From assembly GCF_963677155.1 (NCBI RefSeq), contig NZ_OY781884.1:723501-787500 (forward strand): 64,000 nt of DNA. The letters are read 5' to 3'. Under the pieces are notes generated by a model, which saw only the letters and a list, made by a program, of their open reading frames with translations, made no database searches and had not been told where the DNA came from. Every line of letters begins with the position of its first letter. Position 1 is the stretch's first letter. Position numbers and translations under genes: made by a program. The stretch comes from an uncultured Draconibacterium sp. Its GTDB lineage: Bacteria; Bacteroidota; Bacteroidia; Bacteroidales; Prolixibacteraceae. Below are positions 16,562 through 23,329 of this stretch, one piece after another.

Positions 16562-17275
16562 TTACTGTAACCATGGCAGAATAAACATAATGAGCATATA
16601 ATAAATCCCCACACCAATAAACACCACAGCAATTATACGGCGAAACCAAATCTCAAAGGTTTTCATTTTGTTGTAAAGGTTACCGATTGAGCCTACGCTA
16701 AAAGCTATTAACCAGGCAAAGATGATAACCGGAATACCGGTTGCCACGGCAAAAACTATTGGTAGATACAAGCCACCGGCACTGCTAATGGTCATCGGAA
16801 TCAGTATACCAAAATAAAGAACGCCGCTATACGGGCAAAAAGCCAGTGCAAATACAATCCCCAGCAACAACACACCCCAAAATCCGCTATTCGACCTATT
16901 TTGCATCTTCTCAGTAAGCGAGCCAACTCCCGGGATAGTTAACTTCAAAACACCTAACATAAAAAGGCCAATTATAATAAGTAACGGACCTAAAATTTTT
17001 TCGCCCCAGGTTTGAAAAAAAGAAGAGAACTCGAATTGACTGGCACCAAAAAAGAACAGCAAACCGATAGCGGTATACGAAAAGGCACGTCCTAAAGTAT
17101 AAACCAAGCCGTTAAAAAATACTTTTTTCTGGCTGGTAATATCTTTACTAATGTAGCCAATTGCCGTTATGTTGGTTGCCAGCGGGCAAGGGCTTATGGC
17201 GGTCATAAGCCCAAGCATAAGTGCCGACAATATCGGAATTTCTGAATTCTCAAAAATTGTTTGTAATACCTCCAT
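16562..17275 (-). CDS. arsG: ArsG-like efflux permease (CcdA/DsbD fold)
   Basis: The 237-residue protein has six to seven membrane helices with the CcdA-like signatures AISPCPLATNITAIGYIS near residue 27 and ALAFCPYSGVLYFGILIP near 140, each with a cysteine-proline motif. This matches the ArsG group described for efflux of trivalent aromatic arsenicals after nitro-group reduction. A DsbD-like role in passing electrons across the membrane is an alternative, since both share the fold and both partner with thioredoxin-like proteins. It starts 6 bases after the ArsF-like gene, implying translational coupling. Confidence 0.8.
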   Translation of the reverse strand: MEVLQTIFENSEIPILSALMLGLMTAISPCPLATNITAIGYISKDITSQKKVFFNGLVYTLGRAFSYTAIGLLFFFGASQFEFSSFFQTWGEKILGPLLIIIGLFMLGVLKLTIPGVGSLTEKMQNRSNSGFWGVLLLGIVFALAFCPYSGVLYFGILIPMTISSAGGLYLPIVFAVATGIPVIIFAWLIAFSVGSIGNLYNKMKTFEIWFRRIIAVVFIGVGIYYMLIMFILPWLQ

Positions 17276-17281
17276 AATGAA

Positions 17282-17719
17282 TTAGAGCATCGCGTCGATT
17301 TCAGACTTTAACCGCTTTTCAAATTTTTCGGGTTTGGTGCGCGCATTCATAAATCCGGCACTGGTAAGGTCAACCATTTTGTCGCCTTTTACCAACAGCA
17401 GGGTTTGTCCACTAATTTTGTACTTTTTCACCAAAGGATTATCTTTTTCTTTTTCACGATTAATCGACTCGAAAGTTACTTTCCCTTTGTAGTTTTCTTC
17501 AATCGTTTCTCTGGCTACTTTTTCCACTGCCTGGCAAGTAACACAACGTTTTGTTGCATGAAAATAGTAGGCTTTTACTTCACTTGATTGCGGAGCTACA
17601 GCACATCCGTCGCACGATGCATTCGGACCACTTTTAGTTGCACCCGCACAACATTGAGCATTTGCTGAGATTGCTCCAACGAAAAGCAGAATACTTAAAA
17701 CACTAATTAATTTCTTCAT
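17282..17719 (-). CDS. arsF: ArsF-like exported thioredoxin-fold protein
   Basis: The 145-residue protein has a cleavable signal peptide (residues 1-21, ending ANA) and then a cysteine-rich segment with QCCAG and CDGCA, followed by a thioredoxin-like domain with YYFHATKRCVTCQAVEK near residue 55. CVTC is the likely redox pair. The family is linked in the literature to nitroaromatic arsenical reduction together with ArsG and a small partner. It acts in the periplasm. Its neighbours on both sides are other redox or permease genes, making a single pathway likely. Confidence 0.8.
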   Translation of the reverse strand: MKKLISVLSILLFVGAISANAQCCAGATKSGPNASCDGCAVAPQSSEVKAYYFHATKRCVTCQAVEKVARETIEENYKGKVTFESINREKEKDNPLVKKYKISGQTLLLVKGDKMVDLTSAGFMNARTKPEKFEKRLKSEIDAML

Positions 17720-17778
17720 AATAGTACGGTTAAAGGTTGATGATATTTCTTATTCAAAATCGGTTTCGTCGCTAATTA

Positions 17779-18009
17779 CTACGACAATAATTCTTTTAAC
17801 TCTTTATCTCCGGGAAGTCGTCCACTCAGAATTACTTTCCCGTCGACTACCAGTGCCGGTGTATTCATAACACCAAACTGCATGATCTTATAAATGTCTT
17901 CTACTTTTTCGATCGATGCCTCAACGCCCAATTCACTTACTGCATTCCTTGTCCTTTCTTCCAGCTTTTTGCACTTTGCACAGCCGGTTCCTAAAACTTT
18001 TATATCCAT
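17779..18009 (-). CDS. Small thioredoxin-like protein (redox-active disulfide protein 2 type)
   Basis: The 76-residue protein has the active site TGCAKCKKLEE at residues 8-18 and the cis-proline segment MNTPALVVDGK near 53, as in the TM0996/MTH895 family of tiny thioredoxins. It is cytoplasmic. It may supply electrons to the ArsF/ArsG system; it could be the counterpart of ArsE, but I am not certain of that equation. A second copy of the arsR operator lies just upstream at 18035-18052, so the gene can be controlled separately from arsR. Confidence 0.85.
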   Translation of the reverse strand: MDIKVLGTGCAKCKKLEERTRNAVSELGVEASIEKVEDIYKIMQFGVMNTPALVVDGKVILSGRLPGDKELKELLS

Positions 18010-18034
18010 CTTTCTTTTGTTTTTTTAATTTATT

Positions 18035-18052
18035 GTTCGCTAAAACACGAAC
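18035..18052 (-). promoter_or_regulatory. Second ArsR operator, before the thioredoxin gene
   Basis: GTTCG-N8-CGAAC, identical in arms and spacing to the one before arsR at 18387-18404. On the minus strand its spacer reads TGTTTTAG, a degenerate version of the -7 box found in the first copy. It lies 26 bases before the thioredoxin start. Confidence 0.7.
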
Positions 18053-18068
18053 GATTTGCATAAATTTT

Positions 18069-18368
18069 TTAATCTATTTTCAGAAAATCTTTGAATAACT
18101 CCTGCGCTTCTGCCCAGTTCTCTTTGTTCACACAATATTTAATTCGGGGAGCTTCAATTTCGCCCTGAATCAATCCGGCATCTTTTAACTCTTTTAAATG
18201 TTGCGACAAAGTTGACTTTGCAATTGGCAGCTCGTCACTTAAATCGCCACTGTAGCAACAACTTTGTTTGCCCAGTAACTGCAACACATACACACGCACC
18301 GGATGTCCGAGCGCTTTTGCGTAACGGGCTAATTTTTGTTGCTGATCTGTAATGATTTTTGTTTCCAT
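18069..18368 (-). CDS. arsR: ArsR-family repressor (ars cluster 2)
   Basis: The 99-residue winged-helix protein has recognition helix [18 protein letters not shown] (residues 50-67) and cysteines at 37 and 38 ([10 protein letters not shown]) and 79 (IKYCVN), which match the cysteine pattern of the first ArsR (41 and 82) and suggest the same kind of As(III) sensor. The ATG at 18368 is preferred over the TTG three bases earlier. It is first in the minus-strand cluster and is expected to bind the two GTTCG-N8-CGAAC sites, one over its own promoter and one before the thioredoxin gene. Confidence 0.9.
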   Translation of the reverse strand: METKIITDQQQKLARYAKALGHPVRVYVLQLLGKQSCCYSGDLSDELPIAKSTLSQHLKELKDAGLIQGEIEAPRIKYCVNKENWAEAQELFKDFLKID

Positions 18369-18385
18369 CAATTTTCATTGTTCGT

Positions 18386-18405
18386 TGTTCGCAAAAGTAC
18401 GAACA
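18386..18405 (-). promoter_or_regulatory. Promoter and operator of ars cluster 2
   Basis: The inverted repeat TGTTCG/CGAACA encloses an 8-base spacer which, read on the minus strand, is TACTTTTG, a perfect -7 box. The operator arms therefore clamp the promoter element itself. Confidence 0.75.
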
Positions 18406-18482
18406 GTTTTTCGAAATATGAATTTATCCCTACTTTTTTTACTATTATTCTTATGTCGCTTGCGATATATAATTTAAATACT

Positions 18483-18490
18483 TACATTTG
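18483..18490 (+). promoter_or_regulatory. -7 promoter box of the glutathione peroxidase gene
   Basis: TACATTTG matches the consensus. Just downstream, at 18492-18503, lies a small inverted repeat ATCGT/ACGAT that could bind a regulator. Confidence 0.6.
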
Positions 18491-18539
18491 CATCGTGTAC
18501 GATATTTTCACGAAAGACAAATAAGAAAACAATTAAACA

Positions 18540-19025
18540 ATGGAAAACAATTTTTATCAATTTAAAGCAACAAGCTTGCAAGGCAAAGAAGTTGCCATGG
18601 ACAACTTCAAAGGAAAAACCGTTTTAGTAGTAAACACAGCCAGCAAATGTGGATTAACACCGCAGTTTGAGGGACTGGAAAAACTGTACAAAGAGTACAA
18701 AGACAAAGGATTGGTGATTCTTGGATTTCCGTGCAACCAGTTTGCCAACCAGGAACCCGGCGACGAAAAATCAATTGCTGAAGGTTGCCTGCTAAACTAC
18801 GGAGTAACCTTCCCCATGTTTTCGAAAATAGATGTAAACGGAGAAAATGCACATCCGATTTACAAATATTTGAAAAAAGAACTGGGCGGAACTTTAGGAA
18901 GTAAAATCAAATGGAATTTTACGAAGTTTCTGATCGATGCCAACGGTAATCCGGTAAAACGATTTGCACCAACTACAAAACCGGAAAAACTGGAAGGCCA
19001 CATTTCAAAACTTTTACAGAATTAA
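18540..19025 (+). CDS. Glutathione peroxidase-family thiol peroxidase
   Basis: The 161-residue protein has the GPx motifs [12 protein letters not shown] (peroxidatic cysteine at residue 37), [12 protein letters not shown] (resolving cysteine at residue 62) and [11 protein letters not shown] near 120-130 with the conserved tryptophan and asparagine. It is a cysteine, not selenocysteine, enzyme and probably uses thioredoxin as the reductant, reducing hydrogen and organic peroxides in the cytoplasm. The presence of an OhrR-type sensor gene directly downstream fits a peroxide response. Confidence 0.93.
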   Translation: MENNFYQFKATSLQGKEVAMDNFKGKTVLVVNTASKCGLTPQFEGLEKLYKEYKDKGLVILGFPCNQFANQEPGDEKSIAEGCLLNYGVTFPMFSKIDVNGENAHPIYKYLKKELGGTLGSKIKWNFTKFLIDANGNPVKRFAPTTKPEKLEGHISKLLQN

Positions 19026-19056
19026 GGTTTTATAACCTGCGAAAATTAATCACAGA

Positions 19057-19097
19057 AAATGAAGCCGCTGAAGACACACTTCAGCGACTTCATTTTT
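19057..19097 (+). terminator. Intrinsic terminator after the glutathione peroxidase gene
   Basis: GAAGCCGCTGAAG and CTTCAGCGACTTC form the stem, followed by T6. The T tract runs directly into the -7 box of the next gene. Confidence 0.9.
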
Positions 19098-19105
19098 TAT
19101 CTTTG
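19098..19105 (+). promoter_or_regulatory. -7 promoter box of the OhrR-type gene
   Basis: TATCTTTG, exact consensus, 17 bases before the ATG. The leader would be only about 10 bases long. Confidence 0.65.
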
Positions 19106-19122
19106 TACAAAAAATTAATAAC

Positions 19123-19566
19123 ATGGAGTTCGAACAGTTAAAACTCAGTAATCAGCTTTGTTTCCCCATTTATGCCGCCTCGCGTTTGATAACACGCACT
19201 TATCAGCCCATGCTTGATGAACTGGGAATTACTTACCCACAATACCTGGTTTTAATGGTTCTTTGGGAGCACGATTCCATGCCGGTAAATACAATTGCCA
19301 AAAAGTTGATACTTAATACCAACACGATCACTCCACTTTTGAAAAGAATGGAAGTGCAGGGCATTGTAAAACGTACCCGATCGAATGAAGATGAACGAAA
19401 AGTAACGGTTACCCTCACAGACAAAGGGCATCAGTTGCGTAATCAAGCAGCTGAAATACCGGAAAAGCTGGTAGCCCAACTTGATACCGACAAAATCTCG
19501 GTTGAAGAATTAATCGATCTAAGAAAAAAACTTAACCTCCTGATTAATTCGATAACAGAAAGGTAA
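19123..19566 (+). CDS. ohrR: OhrR-type MarR-family peroxide-sensing regulator
   Basis: The 147-residue protein has the MarR winged helix and near its N terminus NQLCFPIYAASR, with the cysteine at residue 13 matching the reactive cysteine of OhrR, and the aromatic residues around it. The DNA-binding helix is in ILNTNTITPLLKRMEVQGIV (about residues 65-84), followed by the wing RSNEDERKVTVTLTDKG. Oxidation of the cysteine by organic peroxide should release DNA. The likely targets are its own promoter and the glutathione peroxidase gene upstream. The exact regulon cannot be read here. Confidence 0.85.
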   Translation: MEFEQLKLSNQLCFPIYAASRLITRTYQPMLDELGITYPQYLVLMVLWEHDSMPVNTIAKKLILNTNTITPLLKRMEVQGIVKRTRSNEDERKVTVTLTDKGHQLRNQAAEIPEKLVAQLDTDKISVEELIDLRKKLNLLINSITER

Positions 19567-19665
19567 TTCGACAACTCCATAAAACTTCTCTGGTATTTCC
19601 CTCCCGCAATCACAGCCCCTTGCGCATAAATTTTCTAAATTCGCAGCAAATTCAAATGCGTAAAA

Positions 19666-20661
19666 ATGAATCAGCGATTTCTTCTCCTTATAGGATTGAT
19701 CCTTATTTTTCAAGCCTGTAACACCGGCACATCAAAATACATTGCCAATAACGGAACTATTTACGGTACTTACTACAACATTAAATACGAAAGCCCAAAC
19801 GGCGAAAACCTGCAGACCGAAATTGATGAAGAACTGCAACGCCTGTCGCGCATCTTTTCGCATTACGATAAAGAGGCAACCATTACAAAAGTAAATAACA
19901 ACAAACCAGTTGATCTTGAGCCAGAATTTGTAACCTGTTTCGTACGAGCTGAAGAAATTGCGAAAATTACCAATGGTGCTTTTGATATTACTGCAGGTCC
20001 GCTGATCAACGCATGGGGATTTGGCCCTGAAGACCGACAGAAAATGACGGATGAGAAGGTTGATTCGTTAAAGCAAATTTGTGGTTATGAAAAAATTCGC
20101 CTCGAAAATGGCAAAATCATAAAAGAAAATTCGCACATGACAATAAATATGAGTGCCATTGCCAAAGGTTACACCTGCGATTTGATTGGTAAGTTTCTGC
20201 AAAAGAAAGGCTGCCTGAACTACATGGTTGATATTGGCGGCGAAGTTGTAGCAAAAGGATTAAACGATAAAAGCAAAGTGTGGACGATCGGGATTCGCGA
20301 ACCGATTGAAAATCCTTTCGAAAACGAGTTAAGTGCAGCTTTAATGCTGGAAAACCGCGCCATGGCAACATCAGGTAATTACCTGAACTTTTATGAAGAA
20401 GACGGCAAAAAATATGCGCATACCATCGACCCCATTTCAGGATATCCGGTGCAGCACAGTTTATTAAGCGCCTCGGTAGTTGCCAATGATTGTATGACTG
20501 CCGATGCTTTTGCCACCGCGTTTATGGTAATGGGTAAAAATGCAGGAATTGAAATTGCCCGTCAGGTACCGGGAATGGAAATCTATTTTATTTATGCCGA
20601 CGAAAATGGTGAGAACCAGGTTTACATGTCGGAAGGTTTTAGCAAAATGTTACGAAAATAA
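19666..20661 (+). CDS. apbE: FAD:protein FMN transferase (ApbE) lipoprotein
   Basis: The 331-residue protein has a lipoprotein signal with lipobox FQAC (cysteine at residue 18) and the ApbE fold: YGTYYNIKYES, the GAFDITAGPLINAWGFGP segment near residue 105, MSAIAKGYTCDLIGKFL near 162, YMVDIGGEVVAKG near 188, TSGNYLNFY near 238 and HTIDPISGYPV near 256. It attaches FMN to threonine residues of exported flavoproteins such as Nqr or Rnf subunits. No such target is adjacent, though a small membrane protein of possible Nqr relevance lies downstream at 21229-21477. Confidence 0.93.
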   Translation: MNQRFLLLIGLILIFQACNTGTSKYIANNGTIYGTYYNIKYESPNGENLQTEIDEELQRLSRIFSHYDKEATITKVNNNKPVDLEPEFVTCFVRAEEIAKITNGAFDITAGPLINAWGFGPEDRQKMTDEKVDSLKQICGYEKIRLENGKIIKENSHMTINMSAIAKGYTCDLIGKFLQKKGCLNYMVDIGGEVVAKGLNDKSKVWTIGIREPIENPFENELSAALMLENRAMATSGNYLNFYEEDGKKYAHTIDPISGYPVQHSLLSASVVANDCMTADAFATAFMVMGKNAGIEIARQVPGMEIYFIYADENGENQVYMSEGFSKMLRK

Positions 20662-20723
20662 AAGAAAGAATATTTACCATATTTTTTGAAACTCTCAAAC
20701 AAAAATGTGAGATCGATTAAATT

Positions 20724-21137
20724 CGAACTTTTTCCTGCCCGAGGCTTTCATCTTTGCCTTGAAGCAAAGACGAAACAGAAAGTTCAAGGCTCCTTTTAAT
20801 CTTCACCCTCCATTTTCATAAAACTTAAGTTCGGACGGGTGATCTCCTCAATTCTTCGGAGCTTCCCGCTCTCACTAATGTTTTATTTCAATTACGGGCT
20901 TAATCAAAAGAGGCCGTTCCGCTTATGCAACTTTTGTAGTTTTTTACACATCACTTCGGAGCATTGGCCTCGGACGGTGAGCCGGAAAACAAGTGGTGAC
21001 AGCGTTAAAAAATTACTGATGTTTGAGGAGTAACGACGAGTTTCAGGAATTTTAGCAGTCATCGCGTAGTTTTTCCGTGCGAAGCGGACGTAGCCTTGAC
21101 TTTTGTGTTTACTATTTGTGTTAACACAAATAGTAAA
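20724..21137. repeat. Noncoding repeat-like element with hairpins and a 30-bp palindrome
   Basis: Between apbE and the next gene lie about 570 bases with no credible reading frame. The stretch opens with nested hairpins: TCTTTGC/GCAAAGA at 20751-20770 inside a longer stem reaching 20724-20787. It ends with a perfect 30-base palindrome at 21108-21137, centred on GTGTTAACAC. Sequences opening with a TCTTTGC-type hairpin followed by AAGTTCAAGGC are familiar to me as dispersed intergenic elements of Bacteroidota; copy number here is unknown. Confidence 0.55.
21108..21137. repeat. Perfect 30-bp palindrome
   Basis: Both halves match without a mismatch or loop; the first half is TTTACTATTTGTGTT. 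It lacks the GC-rich stem of a terminator, and could be a binding site for a dimeric protein or the end of an element. Confidence 0.9.
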
Positions 21138-21216
21138 ATCCGCCCGATAGGGCACAAACCGAATAATTAATCCAGCGAATAAAATATGCTTTCTTTGAGT
21201 AGAAGTAAATAGACAT

Positions 21217-21242
21217 AAAAAAAGCCGGTTACTTACCGGCTT
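21217..21242 (-). terminator. Terminator overlapping the stop codon of the small membrane protein gene
   Basis: On the minus strand AGCCGGT and ACCGGCT form a stem followed by T7. The TAA stop codon of the gene (21229-21231) lies in the loop and base of this stem, so the last codons are part of the terminator. Confidence 0.9.
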
Positions 21243-21477
21243 CTGTATCTGATGCTAAATTCAGCTTTTTGAATTGCAGTTCTTTTCGGGCATCTCGTTG
21301 TGCTATTTTATCCTGCGTTGTTGCACAATAAACACCGTTTTTCTTTAAATGAGCATTTCCTCCAACATGTGTATTCGGAAATTTTCCACCTTTAAGAAAA
21401 ACAATCCTCATCGCCATTCCCAACATTCCAATACCTAATAAGGCAACTGCCAATAAAACTACTTTTAAAATTTCCAT
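21229..21477 (-). CDS. Small single-span membrane protein
   Basis: The 82-residue protein has one N-terminal membrane helix (residues 4-29) and a short basic cytoplasmic part with KGGKFPNTHVGGN and one cysteine in YCATTQ. It resembles, in size and layout, small membrane proteins related to NqrM (DUF539), which help mature the sodium-pumping NADH dehydrogenase, but the cysteine cluster of NqrM is absent. The proximity of apbE, which flavinylates Nqr subunits, is suggestive only. Confidence 0.7.
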   Translation of the reverse strand: MEILKVVLLAVALLGIGMLGMAMRIVFLKGGKFPNTHVGGNAHLKKNGVYCATTQDKIAQRDARKELQFKKLNLASDTEAGK

Positions 21478-21638
21478 ATCCTATCCCTTTCAAACTTTAC
21501 ATTGCAAAATTAAAGTTTTCCAATTAACTAACCCTATCTAAATAACTAATTTAACGGCAAATTGTTGCTGTTTATCTAAAAGTTTCGCCGCTTTGCAAGT
21601 CAATTTTGTAAATTCATCGAAACAAAAAACAACAAATC

Positions 21639-21995
21639 ATGGAAAAACACATTAATGTAGTGGCAACACTACAAATTATCTACAGCATTTTAGGGTTAAT
21701 TTTAGCCGCCACCATTTTTATTCTGTTTCATGTAATCGGTACTATTGCTAACGAACACGAAGCAAAAATTGTACTCTCTATTATTGCCAACGTATTTATG
21801 ATTATTGCTTTTATTGTGAGTTTGCCGGGAATTTTGGCTGGAATAGGTTTATTCAAACGTAAAGAGTGGGCACGAATTCTTACCCTCATCATTTCTGTAC
21901 TGAATCTGTTTAGTTTCCCTATTGGAACAGGCATCGGTGTTTATTCAATTTGGGCACTGGTACAACCCGAAAATGTGGCAGCTTTTAAAAATTAA
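21639..21995 (+). CDS. Small integral membrane protein, function unknown
   Basis: The 118-residue protein has four hydrophobic segments (about 8-30, 44-65, 67-72 with LAGIGLFKRKEWAR after it, and 80-105). The GIGLFKRKEWARILTLIISVLNLFSFPIGT pattern is typical of small uncharacterised Bacteroidota and Firmicutes membrane proteins of the DUF4064-like kind. No catalytic residues are seen. It lies 48 bases upstream of the coiled-coil gene on the same strand, and may be co-transcribed. Confidence 0.75.
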   Translation: MEKHINVVATLQIIYSILGLILAATIFILFHVIGTIANEHEAKIVLSIIANVFMIIAFIVSLPGILAGIGLFKRKEWARILTLIISVLNLFSFPIGTGIGVYSIWALVQPENVAAFKN

Positions 21996-22043
21996 CTCCA
22001 GGAAAAATCTTTTTCTATTTTTACAAAAAACAATATTTTCAAC

Positions 22044-22961
22044 ATGAACCTCATTCAACTGAAAGAAAGTACGGAAGAAAAAAAACGCATTGAAAAACTT
22101 TTAAATCGCACTCAAAAAGAACTTACTCAGGAACAAAACAAGTTAATTCAACTCAATAAAAAACAACAAAAGGAGTTTGAAGATGTAAAACGATTGGAAG
22201 AAGGAGGAATAGCCGGCCTTTTTCACGAAATTTTAGGAACAAACGAGAAGAAGCTTGATAAAGAACGGCAGGAATATCTGGCTGCCAAACTTAAATATGA
22301 GAATTGCCAAAAACAGATCGACAAGCTAAAGCAAGAGATTGAAAGACTAAGCCACGAGCTCGAACAATGCGGAAATCCCGAAAAAGATTACAAAGAGCTA
22401 CTATCTGCAAAAGAACAGCAATTAAAAGCCGCAAACAATGGCAAACTTCAAAAATATGAAGAACTGCTTGGCCTCTATTTTTCGCAAAAGAAAGAAGTAA
22501 AAGAAGCTATAGATGCAGGAAAAATGGCCATTAAAGGTTTAAAGCTTACACTTGAATCAATACGTAAAGCACAAAACTGGGGAACATTTGATATGCTTGG
22601 CGGAGGGCTTTTGGTAACCGCATTAAAACATTCGAAAATGAACGATGCCAAAGCGCTGATACATGATGTGCAATACTGGCTGCAAAAATTTAACCGCGAA
22701 CTCAAAGATGTTCGAGTAGGGCAAACAGACACAATGGATTTGCAACTGGACGGCCTGACAACATTTGCCGATTACTTTTTCGACAACCTCATTACAGACT
22801 GGGTTGTACAAAGCAAAATCAATCGTTCGTACGATGGATGTTTAGAAGTATTAAATCAGGCTACCCGAATTGTTCAACAACTGCAGACAGCCGATTCCTC
22901 TTTAAGCATTAAATATAAAGCAACCCAAAAAGAATTGACCAACTATATGGTACAGGCTTAA
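22044..22961 (+). CDS. Coiled-coil protein of unknown function
   Basis: The 305-residue protein is dominated by charged helices. Residues 1-60 and 70-150 have strong heptad character with many Lys, Glu and Gln, broken by EGGIAGLFHEILGTNEKK near 52-69. A second region, about 170-300, contains a glycine-rich turn (DMLGGGLLVTALKHSKMNDAK) and looks like a helical bundle. There is no signal peptide or membrane helix. No function can be assigned. Confidence 0.8.
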   Translation: MNLIQLKESTEEKKRIEKLLNRTQKELTQEQNKLIQLNKKQQKEFEDVKRLEEGGIAGLFHEILGTNEKKLDKERQEYLAAKLKYENCQKQIDKLKQEIERLSHELEQCGNPEKDYKELLSAKEQQLKAANNGKLQKYEELLGLYFSQKKEVKEAIDAGKMAIKGLKLTLESIRKAQNWGTFDMLGGGLLVTALKHSKMNDAKALIHDVQYWLQKFNRELKDVRVGQTDTMDLQLDGLTTFADYFFDNLITDWVVQSKINRSYDGCLEVLNQATRIVQQLQTADSSLSIKYKATQKELTNYMVQA

Positions 22962-22981
22962 ATAATCAATTTTATTACTTT

Positions 22982-22989
22982 TACATTTG
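22982..22989 (+). promoter_or_regulatory. -7 promoter box of the acylphosphatase gene
   Basis: TACATTTG, exact consensus. It rules out the TTG at 22991 as start and supports the ATG at 23006. Confidence 0.6.
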
Positions 22990-23005
22990 CTTGAATGTAA
23001 AAATT

Positions 23006-23278
23006 ATGGTTCAATACGAAATAAGAGTAACAGGACGGGTTCAGGGAGTTGGTTTTCGCTACTACGTGCAGCAACAGGCCAAATTACTAAATGTTACCGG
23101 CTGGGCGCGCAATACAGTTGATGGTGGCGTTATGGTTGTGGCACAAGGCCCCGAACCGGCTGTTAAAACATTGATTGATTACCTTTGGGTCGGGCCTCCC
23201 CTCTCCCTCGTAAAAAGTGTTCACCCCGCCGAACTTCAGGTTATTGAATCGTATTCCAACTTTGAAGTCAGGTATTAA
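23006..23278 (+). CDS. acyP: Acylphosphatase
   Basis: The 90-residue protein has the acylphosphatase signature GRVQGVGFRYYVQQQA (catalytic arginine near residue 18) and the GWARNTVDGGVMVVAQG strand-turn with the catalytic asparagine near residue 36. It hydrolyses acyl phosphates such as acetyl phosphate in the cytoplasm. Length is normal. It precedes the decarboxylase gene by about 50 bases on the same strand. Confidence 0.92.
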   Translation: MVQYEIRVTGRVQGVGFRYYVQQQAKLLNVTGWARNTVDGGVMVVAQGPEPAVKTLIDYLWVGPPLSLVKSVHPAELQVIESYSNFEVRY

Positions 23279-23329
23279 TGGTTAATCCTTATTCACAAAA
23301 GTCATTTTGAAAAACTAAACCACACAAAA

